A stretch of DNA of 45,881 nt, from the NCBI GenBank assembly GCA_949840605.1, contig CATKXN010000006.1:1-45881 (forward strand), in the 5' to 3' direction. Origin of the DNA: an uncultured Alistipes sp. (GTDB taxonomy: Bacteria > Bacteroidota > Bacteroidia > Bacteroidales > Rikenellaceae). Below are positions 33,440-40,747 of this stretch, piece after piece (the stretch's first letter is position 1; each line of letters starts with the position of its first letter). Both the position numbers and the translations under genes were made by a program. The notes under the pieces were generated by a model, which saw only the letters and a program-made list of their open reading frames with translations, did not search any database and had not been told where the DNA came from.

Positions 33440-34468
33440 ATGAGACAAGCATTAATGACCGAGCCACACTCGATCACACTTCAGGAGGTTCCGGAACCCG
33501 ATGTCAAGGCACTTGCTGCTGACGAAATACTTTTGCGCATTCACCGAATAGGCGTTTGCGGATCGGATATCCACACATGGCACGGCCAGCATCCCTCAGC
33601 CATCTATCCCGTGGTGCAGGGACACGAATACTCGGGCGAGGTTGTCGCCGTGGGTAGTGACGTTAAGAAAGTATGCCCGGGCATGAAGGCTACGGCGCGT
33701 CCGCAACTAATCTGCGGCGAGTGTACTCCCTGTCGCCGTGGTCAATACAACGTATGTCAGAACCTGCGCGTTCAGGGTTTTCACGCCCCGGGTTCAGCAC
33801 AGGATCTCTATATCGTCACAGAAGATCGTATTGCCGTTCTCCCCGATGATCTCGATCTCGACCAAGGTGCGATGATCGAACCTGTGGCTGTGGCCGCTCA
33901 CGCCACAGCGCGTCCGCGATCGCTCAAGGGACTGAACGTTGTGGTTTCAGGTGCCGGCACTATCGGTAACCTCGTTGCACAGTTCGCTCGTGTTCGCGGA
34001 GCCAAAAAGGTGGTTATCACCGACATGAGTGAATATCGTCTGAATATTGCCCGCGAATGCGGAATTGATACCCCGCTCAACATCTCGAAAAAGTCATTGA
34101 CAGACTCGCTCAAGGAGTTGTTTGGCGACGAAGGCTACCAGGTTGGTTTCGAATGTGCAGGTGTCGAATCTTCAATCCAGTCGTTGATGGCCACTATTGA
34201 GAAGGGCTCGGATGTGATCATCGTGGGTGTTCATGCCAAAGACCCGGCCGTCAATATGGAACACCTGGGTGAGCACGAACTATATCTCATAGGCTCGATG
34301 ATGTACCGTCACGAGGACTATTTGGAGGCCATTGCAGCTGTCGGTCGCGGAGATATCAAACTCAAGCCGCTTATTACCAACCACTTTCCCCTGGAGCAGT
34401 ATGCCGATGCCTATCGTTTTATAGATGCACAGCGCGACAACTGCATGAAAGTCCTTATTGACCTTTAG
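33440..34468 (+). CDS. Zinc-dependent medium-chain alcohol dehydrogenase (polyol/sugar type)
   Basis: Cytoplasmic NAD(P)-dependent dehydrogenase of 342 residues, of the sorbitol/threonine dehydrogenase type. Catalytic zinc ligands are visible as C40 (GVCGSD), H62 and E63 (QGHEYSGE), with E146 in EPVAV as a further candidate. The structural zinc cysteines are C92, C95, C98 and C106 (CGECTPCRRGQYNVC). The Rossmann segment is VVVSGAGTIGNLVAQFA. No signal peptide. It follows the symporter by 28 bases, so it probably acts on the imported sugar or uronate, for example reducing a keto-uronate (inference). The exact substrate is unknown. Confidence 0.9.
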   Translation: MRQALMTEPHSITLQEVPEPDVKALAADEILLRIHRIGVCGSDIHTWHGQHPSAIYPVVQGHEYSGEVVAVGSDVKKVCPGMKATARPQLICGECTPCRRGQYNVCQNLRVQGFHAPGSAQDLYIVTEDRIAVLPDDLDLDQGAMIEPVAVAAHATARPRSLKGLNVVVSGAGTIGNLVAQFARVRGAKKVVITDMSEYRLNIARECGIDTPLNISKKSLTDSLKELFGDEGYQVGFECAGVESSIQSLMATIEKGSDVIIVGVHAKDPAVNMEHLGEHELYLIGSMMYRHEDYLEAIAAVGRGDIKLKPLITNHFPLEQYADAYRFIDAQRDNCMKVLIDL

Positions 34469-34479
34469 CACTGCGATCT

Positions 34480-34585
34480 ATGCTGGTTTCGCTGAAAACG
34501 ATTCTGAAGAAGGCCCGTCGCGAACATTATGCAGTGGGGGCGTTCAATTGTCTGAGTCTGGAGCATCTGCTTGGCGTCATCATCC
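34480..34585 (+). pseudogene. Class II aldolase, truncated N-terminal fragment
   Basis: The first 34-35 codons (MLVSLKTILKKARREHYAVG then AFNCLSLEHLLGVI) match the start of class II ketose-bisphosphate aldolases of the GatY/KbaY/Fba type. Homology stops at about 34585 and the frame then runs on without sense to a stop at 34677. The rest of the roughly 280-residue enzyme, with its zinc ligands, is gone. The start lies 11 bases after the dehydrogenase stop, as expected for a former operon member. It shows that the locus once encoded an aldolase step. Confidence 0.72.
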
Positions 34586-34609
34586 AACCCCTGCCCCGCG
34601 CATCAGATT

Positions 34610-34792
34610 ATTTCATCGGTGGGCGCAGTAGATGCTTTTTGCGCAGGAATGCTATATGCCTGTCACGAAGGTTATGATCTTGAAAAATCACTTAAATTTG
34701 CAGCTGCATCGGCACGTTTTAACCTCTTCAGCGCAACATCTACCGGTGGAGCGCCTACACGTGACGAGATTGAGCAGAGTATAAAACAGTAG
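34610..34792 (+). pseudogene. PfkB sugar kinase, C-terminal remnant
   Basis: In another reading frame from the aldolase fragment, about 57 codons ending in a stop at 34790-34792 match the C-terminus of a PfkB-family carbohydrate kinase. The anion-hole/catalytic motif is recognisable as VGAVDAFCAGM, where the family has GAGD, so one glycine is now valine. After it come typical helices (HEGYDLEKSLKFAAASARFN) and TGGAPTRDEIEQ. The upstream three quarters of the kinase are missing. A deletion joining the aldolase start to this kinase end, leaving about 25 bases of uncertain origin, explains the arrangement best. Confidence 0.72.
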
Positions 34793-34802
34793 TTTGAATG
34801 TC

Positions 34803-35693
34803 ATGGAACGAAATCTGATTGTCGGAATGGGTGAAATCCTCTGGGATATACTCCCCGAGGGGAAACAACTTGGAGGTGCACCTGTAAACTTTACATATCA
34901 TGTCTCGCAATTAGGATTGAACGCTTTGGCTGTCAGTGCCGTGGGACACGACGCTTTGGGAGATGAAATATTGTCGGTTCTATGCTCGCGCAATATGGAG
35001 CACCGTATCTTCAAGGTCGACTTCCCGACCGGAACAGTCAATGTGACATTGGATACTGCGGGTGTGCCGTCATACGAAATTTGCGAGGGCGTAGCGTGGG
35101 ATAATATCCCTGCCGACAAATCCCTTATCGGGATAGCACACGATACGGCGGCTTTCTGTTTTGGAACATTGGCTCAACGTAACGAGATTTCACGACGCGC
35201 GATACGCTCGTTTCTCGAGTTGATGCCGCAAAATGATGATGTGCTGAAGATTTACGACATCAACCTGCGCCAGCATTTCTACTCCTACGAGATCATCAAG
35301 GAGTCGATGCGGCTATGCAACATTCTTAAGATCAACGATGACGAGTACATTGTCCTGTCAGAAATGTTCGGACTTCCGATTAATGATCTTGTGGCAGGAG
35401 CACGTCGCTTGATTTCCGAATTTAATCTCAAGACAGTGATTGTCACGTGCGGTGCTACGGGCAGCTATGCCGTCACAGTCGACGACGCATCGTGGCTTCC
35501 AACTCCAAAAGTCGAGGTGCGGGACACAGTGGGCGCCGGAGACTCCTTTACTGCCACCTTCATTGGAGCGTGGCTCTCCGGCATGGGCCTTCGCGAAGCA
35601 CATTGCCTTGCTGTCGATGTCGCGGCATACGTTTGCAGCTGCAGCGGAGCAATGCCCCAACTCCCAGAATCTCTAAAACAACGGTTAGGTTAG
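34803..35693 (+). CDS. PfkB-family carbohydrate kinase (fructokinase-like)
   Basis: Cytoplasmic sugar kinase of 296 residues from ATG 34803 (a TTG at 34794 is possible but weaker). PfkB hallmarks are the N-terminal substrate-binding GEILWDILPEG and LGGAPVNFTYHVSQLG, and the catalytic DTVGAGDSF with D247 as base. Closest in style to Bacteroidetes fructokinases, though 2-keto-3-deoxygluconate kinases share the fold. Unlike the adjacent remnant, its motif is intact. It ends the PUL; the next gene, yebC, is convergent and only 8 bases away, with no visible terminator. Confidence 0.9.
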   Translation: MERNLIVGMGEILWDILPEGKQLGGAPVNFTYHVSQLGLNALAVSAVGHDALGDEILSVLCSRNMEHRIFKVDFPTGTVNVTLDTAGVPSYEICEGVAWDNIPADKSLIGIAHDTAAFCFGTLAQRNEISRRAIRSFLELMPQNDDVLKIYDINLRQHFYSYEIIKESMRLCNILKINDDEYIVLSEMFGLPINDLVAGARRLISEFNLKTVIVTCGATGSYAVTVDDASWLPTPKVEVRDTVGAGDSFTATFIGAWLSGMGLREAHCLAVDVAAYVCSCSGAMPQLPESLKQRLG

Positions 35694-35701
35694 TTATAGC
35701 C

Positions 35702-36430
35702 CTATGCCTCTTCGTCGGCCTCCTTCATGGTGTGGTAAACGTTCACCACATCGTCGTCCTCCTCGAGCTTCTCGACCAGCTTCTCGACCGATTCGCGCCC
35801 CTCGGCGTCGAGTTCCTTCACGTCGGCCGGAATGCGCACCGACTCTCCGGAAACGATCTCGAAACCCTTGTCGTCGAGCCACTTCTGGATGGCGCCGAAT
35901 GACTCATAGGGAGCGTAGACCGTGATGCCGTCTTCCTCGGGATAGAACTCGTCGACACCCAGGTCGATCATCTCCAGCTCCAGTTCCTCGGGATCGACAC
36001 CCTCGGCGGCGCGGAACTTGAACACGCACTTGTGGTCGAACAGGAAGCCGACCGAACCGCTGTTGCCCAGCGTACCGCCGCACTTGTTGAAATACATGCG
36101 CACGTTGGCCACCGTGCGGTTGGTATTGTCCGTGGCGGTCTCGACCAGGAACGCAATGCCGTGGGGGCCGTATCCTTCGTAGATCACCTCCTTGTAATCG
36201 GCGGCGTCCTTCTCGGTGGCACGTTTGATGGCGCGCTCGATGTTCTCCTTGGGCATGTTCTCGGCCTTGGCGTTCTGGATCAGAATGCGCAGGCGGGTAT
36301 TGCCCGACGGATCGGAGCCCCCGGCCTTGACGGCGATCTCGATCTCCTTGCCCAACTTGGTGAAGGTGCGGGCCATATGGCCCCAGCGTTTCATTTTTCG
36401 CGCTTTGCGATACTCAAAGGCTCTTCCCAT
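35702..36430 (-). CDS. yebC: YebC/PmpR-family (TACO1-type) protein
   Basis: Cytoplasmic protein of 242 residues. The family was described as DNA-binding regulators and has recently been linked to translation of proline-rich stretches; role in this organism unknown. Visible blocks are GHMARTFTKLGKEIEIAVKAGG (split: GHMARTFTKLGKEI, about residues 17-30), AKAENMPKENIERAIKRA and YEGYGPHGIAFLVE, then GSVGFLFD, all standard for the family. Length is normal. Upstream lies a TACCTTTG box. Composition is GC-rich, back to the housekeeping style. Confidence 0.93.
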   Translation of the reverse strand: MGRAFEYRKARKMKRWGHMARTFTKLGKEIEIAVKAGGSDPSGNTRLRILIQNAKAENMPKENIERAIKRATEKDAADYKEVIYEGYGPHGIAFLVETATDNTNRTVANVRMYFNKCGGTLGNSGSVGFLFDHKCVFKFRAAEGVDPEELELEMIDLGVDEFYPEEDGITVYAPYESFGAIQKWLDDKGFEIVSGESVRIPADVKELDAEGRESVEKLVEKLEEDDDVVNVYHTMKEADEEA

Positions 36431-36467
36431 ACGATTATCGTTTTTTCAGTTTTTTTCTTTCGTGGTG

Positions 36468-36475
36468 CAAAGGTA
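36468..36475 (-). promoter_or_regulatory. Bacteroidetes-type -7 box for yebC
   Basis: Minus-strand TACCTTTG, a match to TAnnTTTG, 38 bases upstream of the yebC ATG. No exact TTTG -33 is seen at 19-21 bases, only an A/T-rich tract. Confidence 0.55.
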
Positions 36476-36531
36476 TAAAATTCGCCGAAAAAAAACGGTA
36501 ATCTCATTCAAAAATATTCGTCCCGGACCCG

Positions 36532-38088
36532 CTAATAGACATAGGCGATATCCGCAGACCAGGAGTCGGTGCGGAAAGGCTCGGCAGGAAGCCCCGCGCC
36601 GTTTTCGAGGTTGGTCGCCGGATAAAGCAGAAAGGCGTAGCGCACCGCCACGCCGGCGGACGCGGTCGAAGCCGTCACCACCTCGGGGCAGGTGAGCCAC
36701 ACCTCCGAACCGTGGATCTCGGCCGCGGCGGGATAGAACCGGTGTGTCCGTCCGGCGGTGGCGGCCACGTAGAAATGCTTCGGGGCCTGCCCGTCGTTGG
36801 TCCTCAGCCCGTCGGCATGGTCGAAACGGAGTTTCACCACGCCGTTCTCGACCTTCAGGCTGTTGTAGCGCGGCCCGAGACACGCCATGTCGCTGCGGCC
36901 GTAGGTCCCGTTGAGCGCCAGACGCGCCAGGCGTTCGCCCACGGGGCGCTTGTTCGTGGGATGGATGTCGTCGGGATCGCCCACGTCCATCGTCACGGCC
37001 ATCCCCGAGTGGGAGACCTGTTCGCGGGTCAGCGCCTGCGCCTCGCGCATATAGGCATAACCGATGGCCTCGCCCTGGGTGTAGAACCACTCTTTCGAAG
37101 CGGTGTTCTGACCGAAACCCCACGGAGCGATCTGCACGTAATAGAACGGCATGTCACGGTTGGCGAAATTGCGCCGCCATCCGTTGATGAGCGTCTTCAT
37201 CAACAGGGGATAGATCGGATAGTTGCCCCAGTTGCCTTCGCCCTGATACCACACCACGCCGCGGGCCGACAGCGGCAGCAGCGGGTGGACCATGCTGTTG
37301 TAGAGTTCGGCGGGACGCACCAGCACGTTCATATCGGGATCGGCCTTGTACGGATCGACGAAATTCTCCTTCAGCCGGCGGTCGCCCTCGAGGGCCTCGA
37401 TCGGCGTATAGGTCTGCGCCGTGGCGCCGCCGTTGGAGGTGTTGACCAGTCCGACGGGCACGCCCAGCTCCTTGTGGAGCATCCGCCCGAAGTAGTAGCC
37501 CACGGCGCTCTGGGCGCCGGCCGTCGCAGGGCTCGTGGAGTACCATTTGCCGTAGGGTGCGGGCATCTCCCCGCGCCAGTCGAAGATCGGGGCGGCCGTA
37601 TTCGACGGCTGTACGTTGAAAAAGCGGATGCTCGGGTAGTCCGCGGCGCCGATTTCGGCGGGGGCGTCGAGCGCCTGCCCCAGGGCGAACGCCATGTTCG
37701 ACTGCCCGCCGAGCACCCACACCTCGCCGATCAGCAGATCGCGCAGGGCCGCTTTCCGGAGCGGCGTGGAGACCACGACCGACTGCGGGGCGTTGTCCGC
37801 AGGCGCCTCGGGCACCGGGATTTCCAGCACCCACGTCCCGTCCGCATCGGCCAGACAGGCGTACTCCTGCGGAGCCCAGCTCGCTTTCGCGGAAATCTTC
37901 ACCCGGGCGGCGGACGCCTTGCCCCACAGGCGGAACGGCCGGTTCTGCTGAATCACCATCCCGTCCTGGAGAAAACTGTGCAGTTGGAACGTCCCTTCGA
38001 TCCCTTCTTCGGGCAAACCGCCTTTGTCGGAGGAACAGCCAGCCAGAAGCGCAAACACGGCAGCGAGCACAAAACAGTGTCTTTTCAT
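36532..38088 (-). CDS. Sialate O-acetylesterase-like SGNH lipoprotein
   Basis: Lipoprotein esterase of 518 residues. The ATG at 38088 gives the signal MKRHCFVLAAVFALLAGC with lipid site C18. A longer frame starting at 38160 lacks a proper signal. SGNH motifs are visible: the nucleophile in GGQSNM (S130), then NTSNGG and VVWYQGEGN, and the Asp/His pair in GDPDDIHPTN. Family members remove acetyl groups from sialic acids or from plant polysaccharides such as xylan or pectin. No sialic acid genes lie nearby, so the acetylated substrate is unknown. Confidence 0.88.
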   Translation of the reverse strand: MKRHCFVLAAVFALLAGCSSDKGGLPEEGIEGTFQLHSFLQDGMVIQQNRPFRLWGKASAARVKISAKASWAPQEYACLADADGTWVLEIPVPEAPADNAPQSVVVSTPLRKAALRDLLIGEVWVLGGQSNMAFALGQALDAPAEIGAADYPSIRFFNVQPSNTAAPIFDWRGEMPAPYGKWYSTSPATAGAQSAVGYYFGRMLHKELGVPVGLVNTSNGGATAQTYTPIEALEGDRRLKENFVDPYKADPDMNVLVRPAELYNSMVHPLLPLSARGVVWYQGEGNWGNYPIYPLLMKTLINGWRRNFANRDMPFYYVQIAPWGFGQNTASKEWFYTQGEAIGYAYMREAQALTREQVSHSGMAVTMDVGDPDDIHPTNKRPVGERLARLALNGTYGRSDMACLGPRYNSLKVENGVVKLRFDHADGLRTNDGQAPKHFYVAATAGRTHRFYPAAAEIHGSEVWLTCPEVVTASTASAGVAVRYAFLLYPATNLENGAGLPAEPFRTDSWSADIAYVY

Positions 38089-38118
38089 ATAGCTTAATCG
38101 TTTAAGTATTGAATGAGA

Positions 38119-38126
38119 CAAAAGTA
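38119..38126 (-). promoter_or_regulatory. Bacteroidetes-type -7 box for the esterase gene
   Basis: Minus-strand TACTTTTG matches TAnnTTTG and lies 31 bases upstream of the ATG at 38088. No exact -33 element at standard distance. Confidence 0.5.
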
Positions 38127-38201
38127 AATAAAAAATCGCAGCATCCAACCCCGCGGGCAAAGAAATATCGGCGGAAAGGACGGATTTTCACAATCTTTGT
38201 G

Positions 38202-38209
38202 TAATTTTG
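38202..38209 (+). promoter_or_regulatory. Bacteroidetes-type -7 box for the VOC-sua5-thioesterase genes
   Basis: TAATTTTG matches TAnnTTTG and is 26 bases upstream of the ATG at 38235, giving a short leader. With the box at 38119-38126 it makes a divergent promoter region. Confidence 0.55.
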
Positions 38210-38234
38210 CGCCGTACAATACATATAATAGGAC

Positions 38235-38615
38235 ATGGAAATCAAAAGCCGTTTCGACCATTTCAATATCAACGTCACGGACCTCGCACGCAGCCTCGAC
38301 TTCTACGACAAAGCGCTCGGGCTGAAAGAGGTCGGCCGCAAGGAGGCCTCCGACGGATCGTTCGTGCTGGTGTATCTCGGCGACGGGCAGACCCCGTTCC
38401 GCCTCGAACTGACGTGGCTCCGCGACCACGCCGCAACGCCCTACGAACTGGGCGAGAACGAAAGCCACCTCTGCATGCGCGTCGCGGGCGACTACGACGC
38501 CGTCCGCGAATACCACCGCGCGATGGGATGCGTCTGTTTCGAGAACCAGTCCATGGGACTCTACTTCATCAACGATCCGGACGACTACTGGATCGAAATC
38601 CTGCCCGTCAAATAG
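38235..38615 (+). CDS. VOC-family protein (glyoxalase I-like)
   Basis: Cytoplasmic 126-residue protein of the vicinal-oxygen-chelate fold. It shows two beta-alpha-beta modules: FDHFNINVTDLARSLDFYDK (about 7-26) and the second with SHLCMRV (about 77), ending in NDPDDYWIEILP. His8-His9-like and Glu metal ligands of lactoylglutathione lyases (the FDHFN His, FRLEL Glu, SHLC His and WIEIL Glu) appear present. Length matches the short lactoylglutathione lyase type. Substrate not proven. The next gene starts 2 bases later. Confidence 0.87.
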   Translation: MEIKSRFDHFNINVTDLARSLDFYDKALGLKEVGRKEASDGSFVLVYLGDGQTPFRLELTWLRDHAATPYELGENESHLCMRVAGDYDAVREYHRAMGCVCFENQSMGLYFINDPDDYWIEILPVK

Positions 38616-38617
38616 CC

Positions 38618-39199
38618 ATGCAACAGGCAACCGACATGCAGAAGGAGGTCGACGAGGCCGTGCGCGTGATGCGGGCGGGCGGAATCATCCTCTACCCCAC
38701 CGATACGGTCTGGGGACTGGGCTGCGACGCCACATCCGCCGCCGCCGTGGAACGCATCTACAAGCTCAAACGCAGCGAGAACAAGAAGTCGATGCTGGTG
38801 CTGTGCGCCTCGGCCGACATGACCGTGCGCTACGTCAACAAGGCTCCCGGGATCGCCTTCGAGGTGATGGAGCTGGCGACGAGCCCCCTGACGGCCATCC
38901 TGCCGGGGGCCGCGGGGGTCGCCGAAAACCTCATCCCCGACGAAGGGACGCTCGGCGTGCGCATCCCCGACCACGAATTCTGCCGCCGGATGCTCCGCGG
39001 CCTCGGACGCCCGATCGTCTCGACCTCGGCCAACATCTCGGGCGAAGCGACGCCCGTGGGGCTGCAGGACGTGGCGCGGGAGATCGTCGACGGCGTGGAT
39101 TTCGTCGTCAACCCCCGTTTCGAAGGCAAACCCACCCGCAAGGCTTCGTCGATCATCGCCTTCGGCGAGGGCGGCGAGGTGAAGATCATCCGCGAATAA
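38618..39199 (+). CDS. L-threonylcarbamoyladenylate synthase (Sua5/YciO/YrdC family)
   Basis: Makes threonylcarbamoyl-AMP for the t6A37 modification of tRNAs that read ANN codons. The start is ATG 38618, 2 bases after the VOC stop; a longer frame from 38207 is an overlap with that gene. The 193 residues carry the YrdC-fold signature GGIILYPTDTVWGLGCDA (about 19-36), the KLKRSENKKSMLVL nucleotide-binding stretch and PIVSTSANISGE (about 135-146). It lacks the extra C-terminal Sua5 domain, so it is of the short form. Followed after 1 base by the thioesterase gene. Confidence 0.92.
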   Translation: MQQATDMQKEVDEAVRVMRAGGIILYPTDTVWGLGCDATSAAAVERIYKLKRSENKKSMLVLCASADMTVRYVNKAPGIAFEVMELATSPLTAILPGAAGVAENLIPDEGTLGVRIPDHEFCRRMLRGLGRPIVSTSANISGEATPVGLQDVAREIVDGVDFVVNPRFEGKPTRKASSIIAFGEGGEVKIIRE

Positions 39200-39200
39200 G

Positions 39201-39596
39201 ATGGCCCGCACACTCGAAACCCCCATTCAGAAACGGTTCTCGGACATCGACCCGTTCCAGCACGTGAACAACGTCTCGCAGCAGATGTATTTCGACGTGG
39301 GCAAAATGGAGTATTACGAAAAAATACTGGGCGCCGAAGTGCTGCTGGGCGATCTGCGCATCCTCACCGTCTCGACCGAGACCTCCTACAAGGGGCAGGT
39401 GCGGATGCACGACCCGGTGCGCGTCACGACCACCTGCGAACGGGTCGGTACGAAGAGCCTGACGCTCTTCCAGCAGCTGTTGGTCGGCGAAGAAGTCCGC
39501 AGCGAAAGCCGATCGGTGATGGTCGTCTTCGACTTCGCCCGCCAGCGAAGCGAACCCGTGCCCGACGACTGGCGACGGCGGCTCCTCGCGGATTAG
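39201..39596 (+). CDS. 4-hydroxybenzoyl-CoA thioesterase-family (hotdog) thioesterase
   Basis: Cytoplasmic 131-residue acyl-CoA/acyl-ACP thioesterase of the hotdog fold. The family signature FSDIDPFQHVNNVSQQMYF (about residues 13-31) carries the catalytic Asp and the HVNN motif, and the middle has VSTETSYKGQVRMHDPV. Length is typical. The substrate is not determinable. It overlaps the 3' end of the convergent EamA gene by 4 bases (39593-39596). Confidence 0.87.
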   Translation: MARTLETPIQKRFSDIDPFQHVNNVSQQMYFDVGKMEYYEKILGAEVLLGDLRILTVSTETSYKGQVRMHDPVRVTTTCERVGTKSLTLFQQLLVGEEVRSESRSVMVVFDFARQRSEPVPDDWRRRLLAD

Positions 39597-40528
39597 TGCG
39601 GCAGCCGCCCGTCGGACCGCAGCTGCACCTCTCCGTGGCGGACATGGTACTTATAGCCGACGACAACCAGCACGACGCCCGCGAAGATAAAGGCCAGCGC
39701 CGTCATGTTCGCCGCGTCGAAGCGCGCCTGTCCGCGCGTGACGGCCAGGATACCGGCGATGAAGGGCTGGATGTAGCGGTAAAGGGCCGTGTGCACGGAG
39801 GTCAGTTTCTCGGTGCCGCGGTAGAGCAGGTACATCGGCAGTACGGTGCCCAGGATCAGGATATAGGCCAGTTCGGCCTGCGCATAGAGCGGCAGGCGCA
39901 GAAAAGGCACATGGGCGATGTATTTCCAGAAGAAGGGCGCCGTGACGGCCAGTCCGATGATGTAATACCACCCCATCACGACCAGCGTTCCCAGTTTTTC
40001 GAGCTGCGGTTTGATGATCACCGTATTGACGGCAATGGCCACCACGGCGGCGAGAACGAACAGGTTGCCCTGCGCGCGGCTGCCGCGGGCGAGCGAGAAT
40101 CCGTCGCTGAAAAGCAGGATCGCAGCCCCGGCGAGCGCACAGACGACACCGACGACACGTGTGCGGATGTATTTGCGCGGGTGCATCAGGTGGTCCGTGA
40201 TGAGCGTGACGGCGGGTCCCAGCGTGGCGATGATCGAGGCGTCGATCGGCGTGGTGTAGGACGATCCCCACAGCAGCATGTACATCCAGCCGTAGACGAT
40301 CAGCAGGGTGACGATCAGGATGTTGCCCGCGTCGCGCCACGTGATGCGGAACGACTGCTTCGAGAAGAGCGCGAAAGGAATGAAGAAGACCGCCGCCGAG
40401 AGCACCTGAAGCATGAAGATCTGCTGGAAGTCGAGGTAGTTGCGCGTGAGCGAAACGTAAAACGAGAAATTCGCCCCGAAAAAGACGTTGGCGAAGATCA
40501 GATCGAGATTATAGCGCGTTTTACTCAC
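39593..40528 (-). CDS. EamA/DMT-superfamily transporter 1
   Basis: Inner-membrane drug/metabolite-type transporter with ten predicted helices in two EamA repeats. The start is probably the GTG at 40528 (VSKTRYNLDLIFANVFFG); a TTG at 40546 is the alternative. From GTG it is 311 residues. Repeat landmarks are NVFFGANFSF, SSYTTPIDASIIATLGP in the first half and ILGTVLPMYLLYRGTEKL in the second. Substrate unknown. Its 5' side holds palindromic repeats and the divergent second EamA gene, a likely ancient paralogue (same TPIDASIIAT/SPIDTSIIAT block). Confidence 0.87.
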   Translation of the reverse strand: MSKTRYNLDLIFANVFFGANFSFYVSLTRNYLDFQQIFMLQVLSAAVFFIPFALFSKQSFRITWRDAGNILIVTLLIVYGWMYMLLWGSSYTTPIDASIIATLGPAVTLITDHLMHPRKYIRTRVVGVVCALAGAAILLFSDGFSLARGSRAQGNLFVLAAVVAIAVNTVIIKPQLEKLGTLVVMGWYYIIGLAVTAPFFWKYIAHVPFLRLPLYAQAELAYILILGTVLPMYLLYRGTEKLTSVHTALYRYIQPFIAGILAVTRGQARFDAANMTALAFIFAGVVLVVVGYKYHVRHGEVQLRSDGRLPH

Positions 40529-40556
40529 AATAGGAACACAAGGCAATTATCGCACC

Positions 40557-40575
40557 ACCCGGCTAAGAGCCGGGT
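40557..40575. repeat. Palindromic element with CTAAGAG core (A)
   Basis: Stem ACCCGGCT (40557-40564) and AGCCGGGT (40568-40575) with an AAG loop, followed by TTTTAG on the plus strand. It is the first of at least five short palindromes around the EamA genes that share a loop region reading CTAAGAG or close to it. It could also act as a plus-strand terminator, but no plus-strand gene ends here. Confidence 0.65.
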
Positions 40576-40580
40576 TTTAG

Positions 40581-40620
40581 GGGGCGATGGCAGGAATTGC
40601 GGATCGGAGCCTGACAAGCG
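40581..40620 (+). repeat. 40-base direct repeat, copy 1
   Basis: Matches the sequence at 40700-40739 at 34 of 40 positions by my alignment. The common cores are AGGAATTGCGG and TCGGAGCCTGA. It follows the CTAAGAG palindrome A by 5 bases. Confidence 0.7.
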
Positions 40621-40638
40621 CTTTAAACCATTATAAGC

Positions 40639-40669
40639 CCCACCTCTTAGGTGGGCCTGGCTAAGAGCC
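40639..40669. repeat. Two adjacent palindromes with CTCTTAG/CTAAGAG cores (B, C)
   Basis: Stem B is CCCACCT (40639-40645) with AGGTGGG (40649-40655), loop CTT. Stem C is GGCT (40659-40662) with AGCC (40666-40669), loop AAG. They are in opposite orientation relative to the loop. Both belong to the same repeat family as the element at 40557. Confidence 0.62.
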
Positions 40670-40699
40670 GCCGACGTAAGACACCGGTTTCAGGAGGGA

Positions 40700-40739
40700 G
40701 GGGCGATAATAGGAATTGCGGGTCGGAGCCTGATATGCG
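40700..40739 (+). repeat. 40-base direct repeat, copy 2
   Basis: Second copy of the element at 40581-40620, with six mismatches. It ends 8 bases before the second EamA start codon, so it lies in that gene's leader. Confidence 0.7.
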
Positions 40740-40747
40740 TGGGCACA

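Larger units (their letters stand above)
13840..35693. other. Low-GC genomic block carrying one polysaccharide utilisation locus
   Basis: Between about 13.84 kb and 35.69 kb base composition and codon choice differ visibly from both flanks. A and T are more frequent, third positions are less G/C-biased, and AT-rich leaders precede genes. The right edge is sharp: the kinase stop at 35693 is 8 bases from the convergent, GC-rich yebC gene. The left edge is diffuse (13.6-13.85 kb). All genes inside run on the plus strand and belong to one glycan-degrading system. No mobility gene or flanking repeat was seen, so gain by homologous recombination in flanking housekeeping genes is one possible explanation (inference). 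Confidence 0.65.

Noticed and set aside
14102..35693. Heparin/heparan sulfate PUL
   Set aside because: The lyases have the heparinase II/III fold, but no sulfatase is encoded, and the fold covers lyases for many other uronate polymers.
13597..35710. Integrative element with att repeats
   Set aside because: I compared the sequences at both edges of the low-GC block by eye and found no shared repeat, tRNA or integrase gene.
36532..38088. Sialic acid utilisation locus
   Set aside because: The esterase resembles sialate O-acetylesterase, but no sialidase, lyase, epimerase or kinase for sialic acid is near it.
40557..40740. CRISPR array
   Set aside because: Repeats are palindromic, unevenly spaced and few; no cas genes are present.
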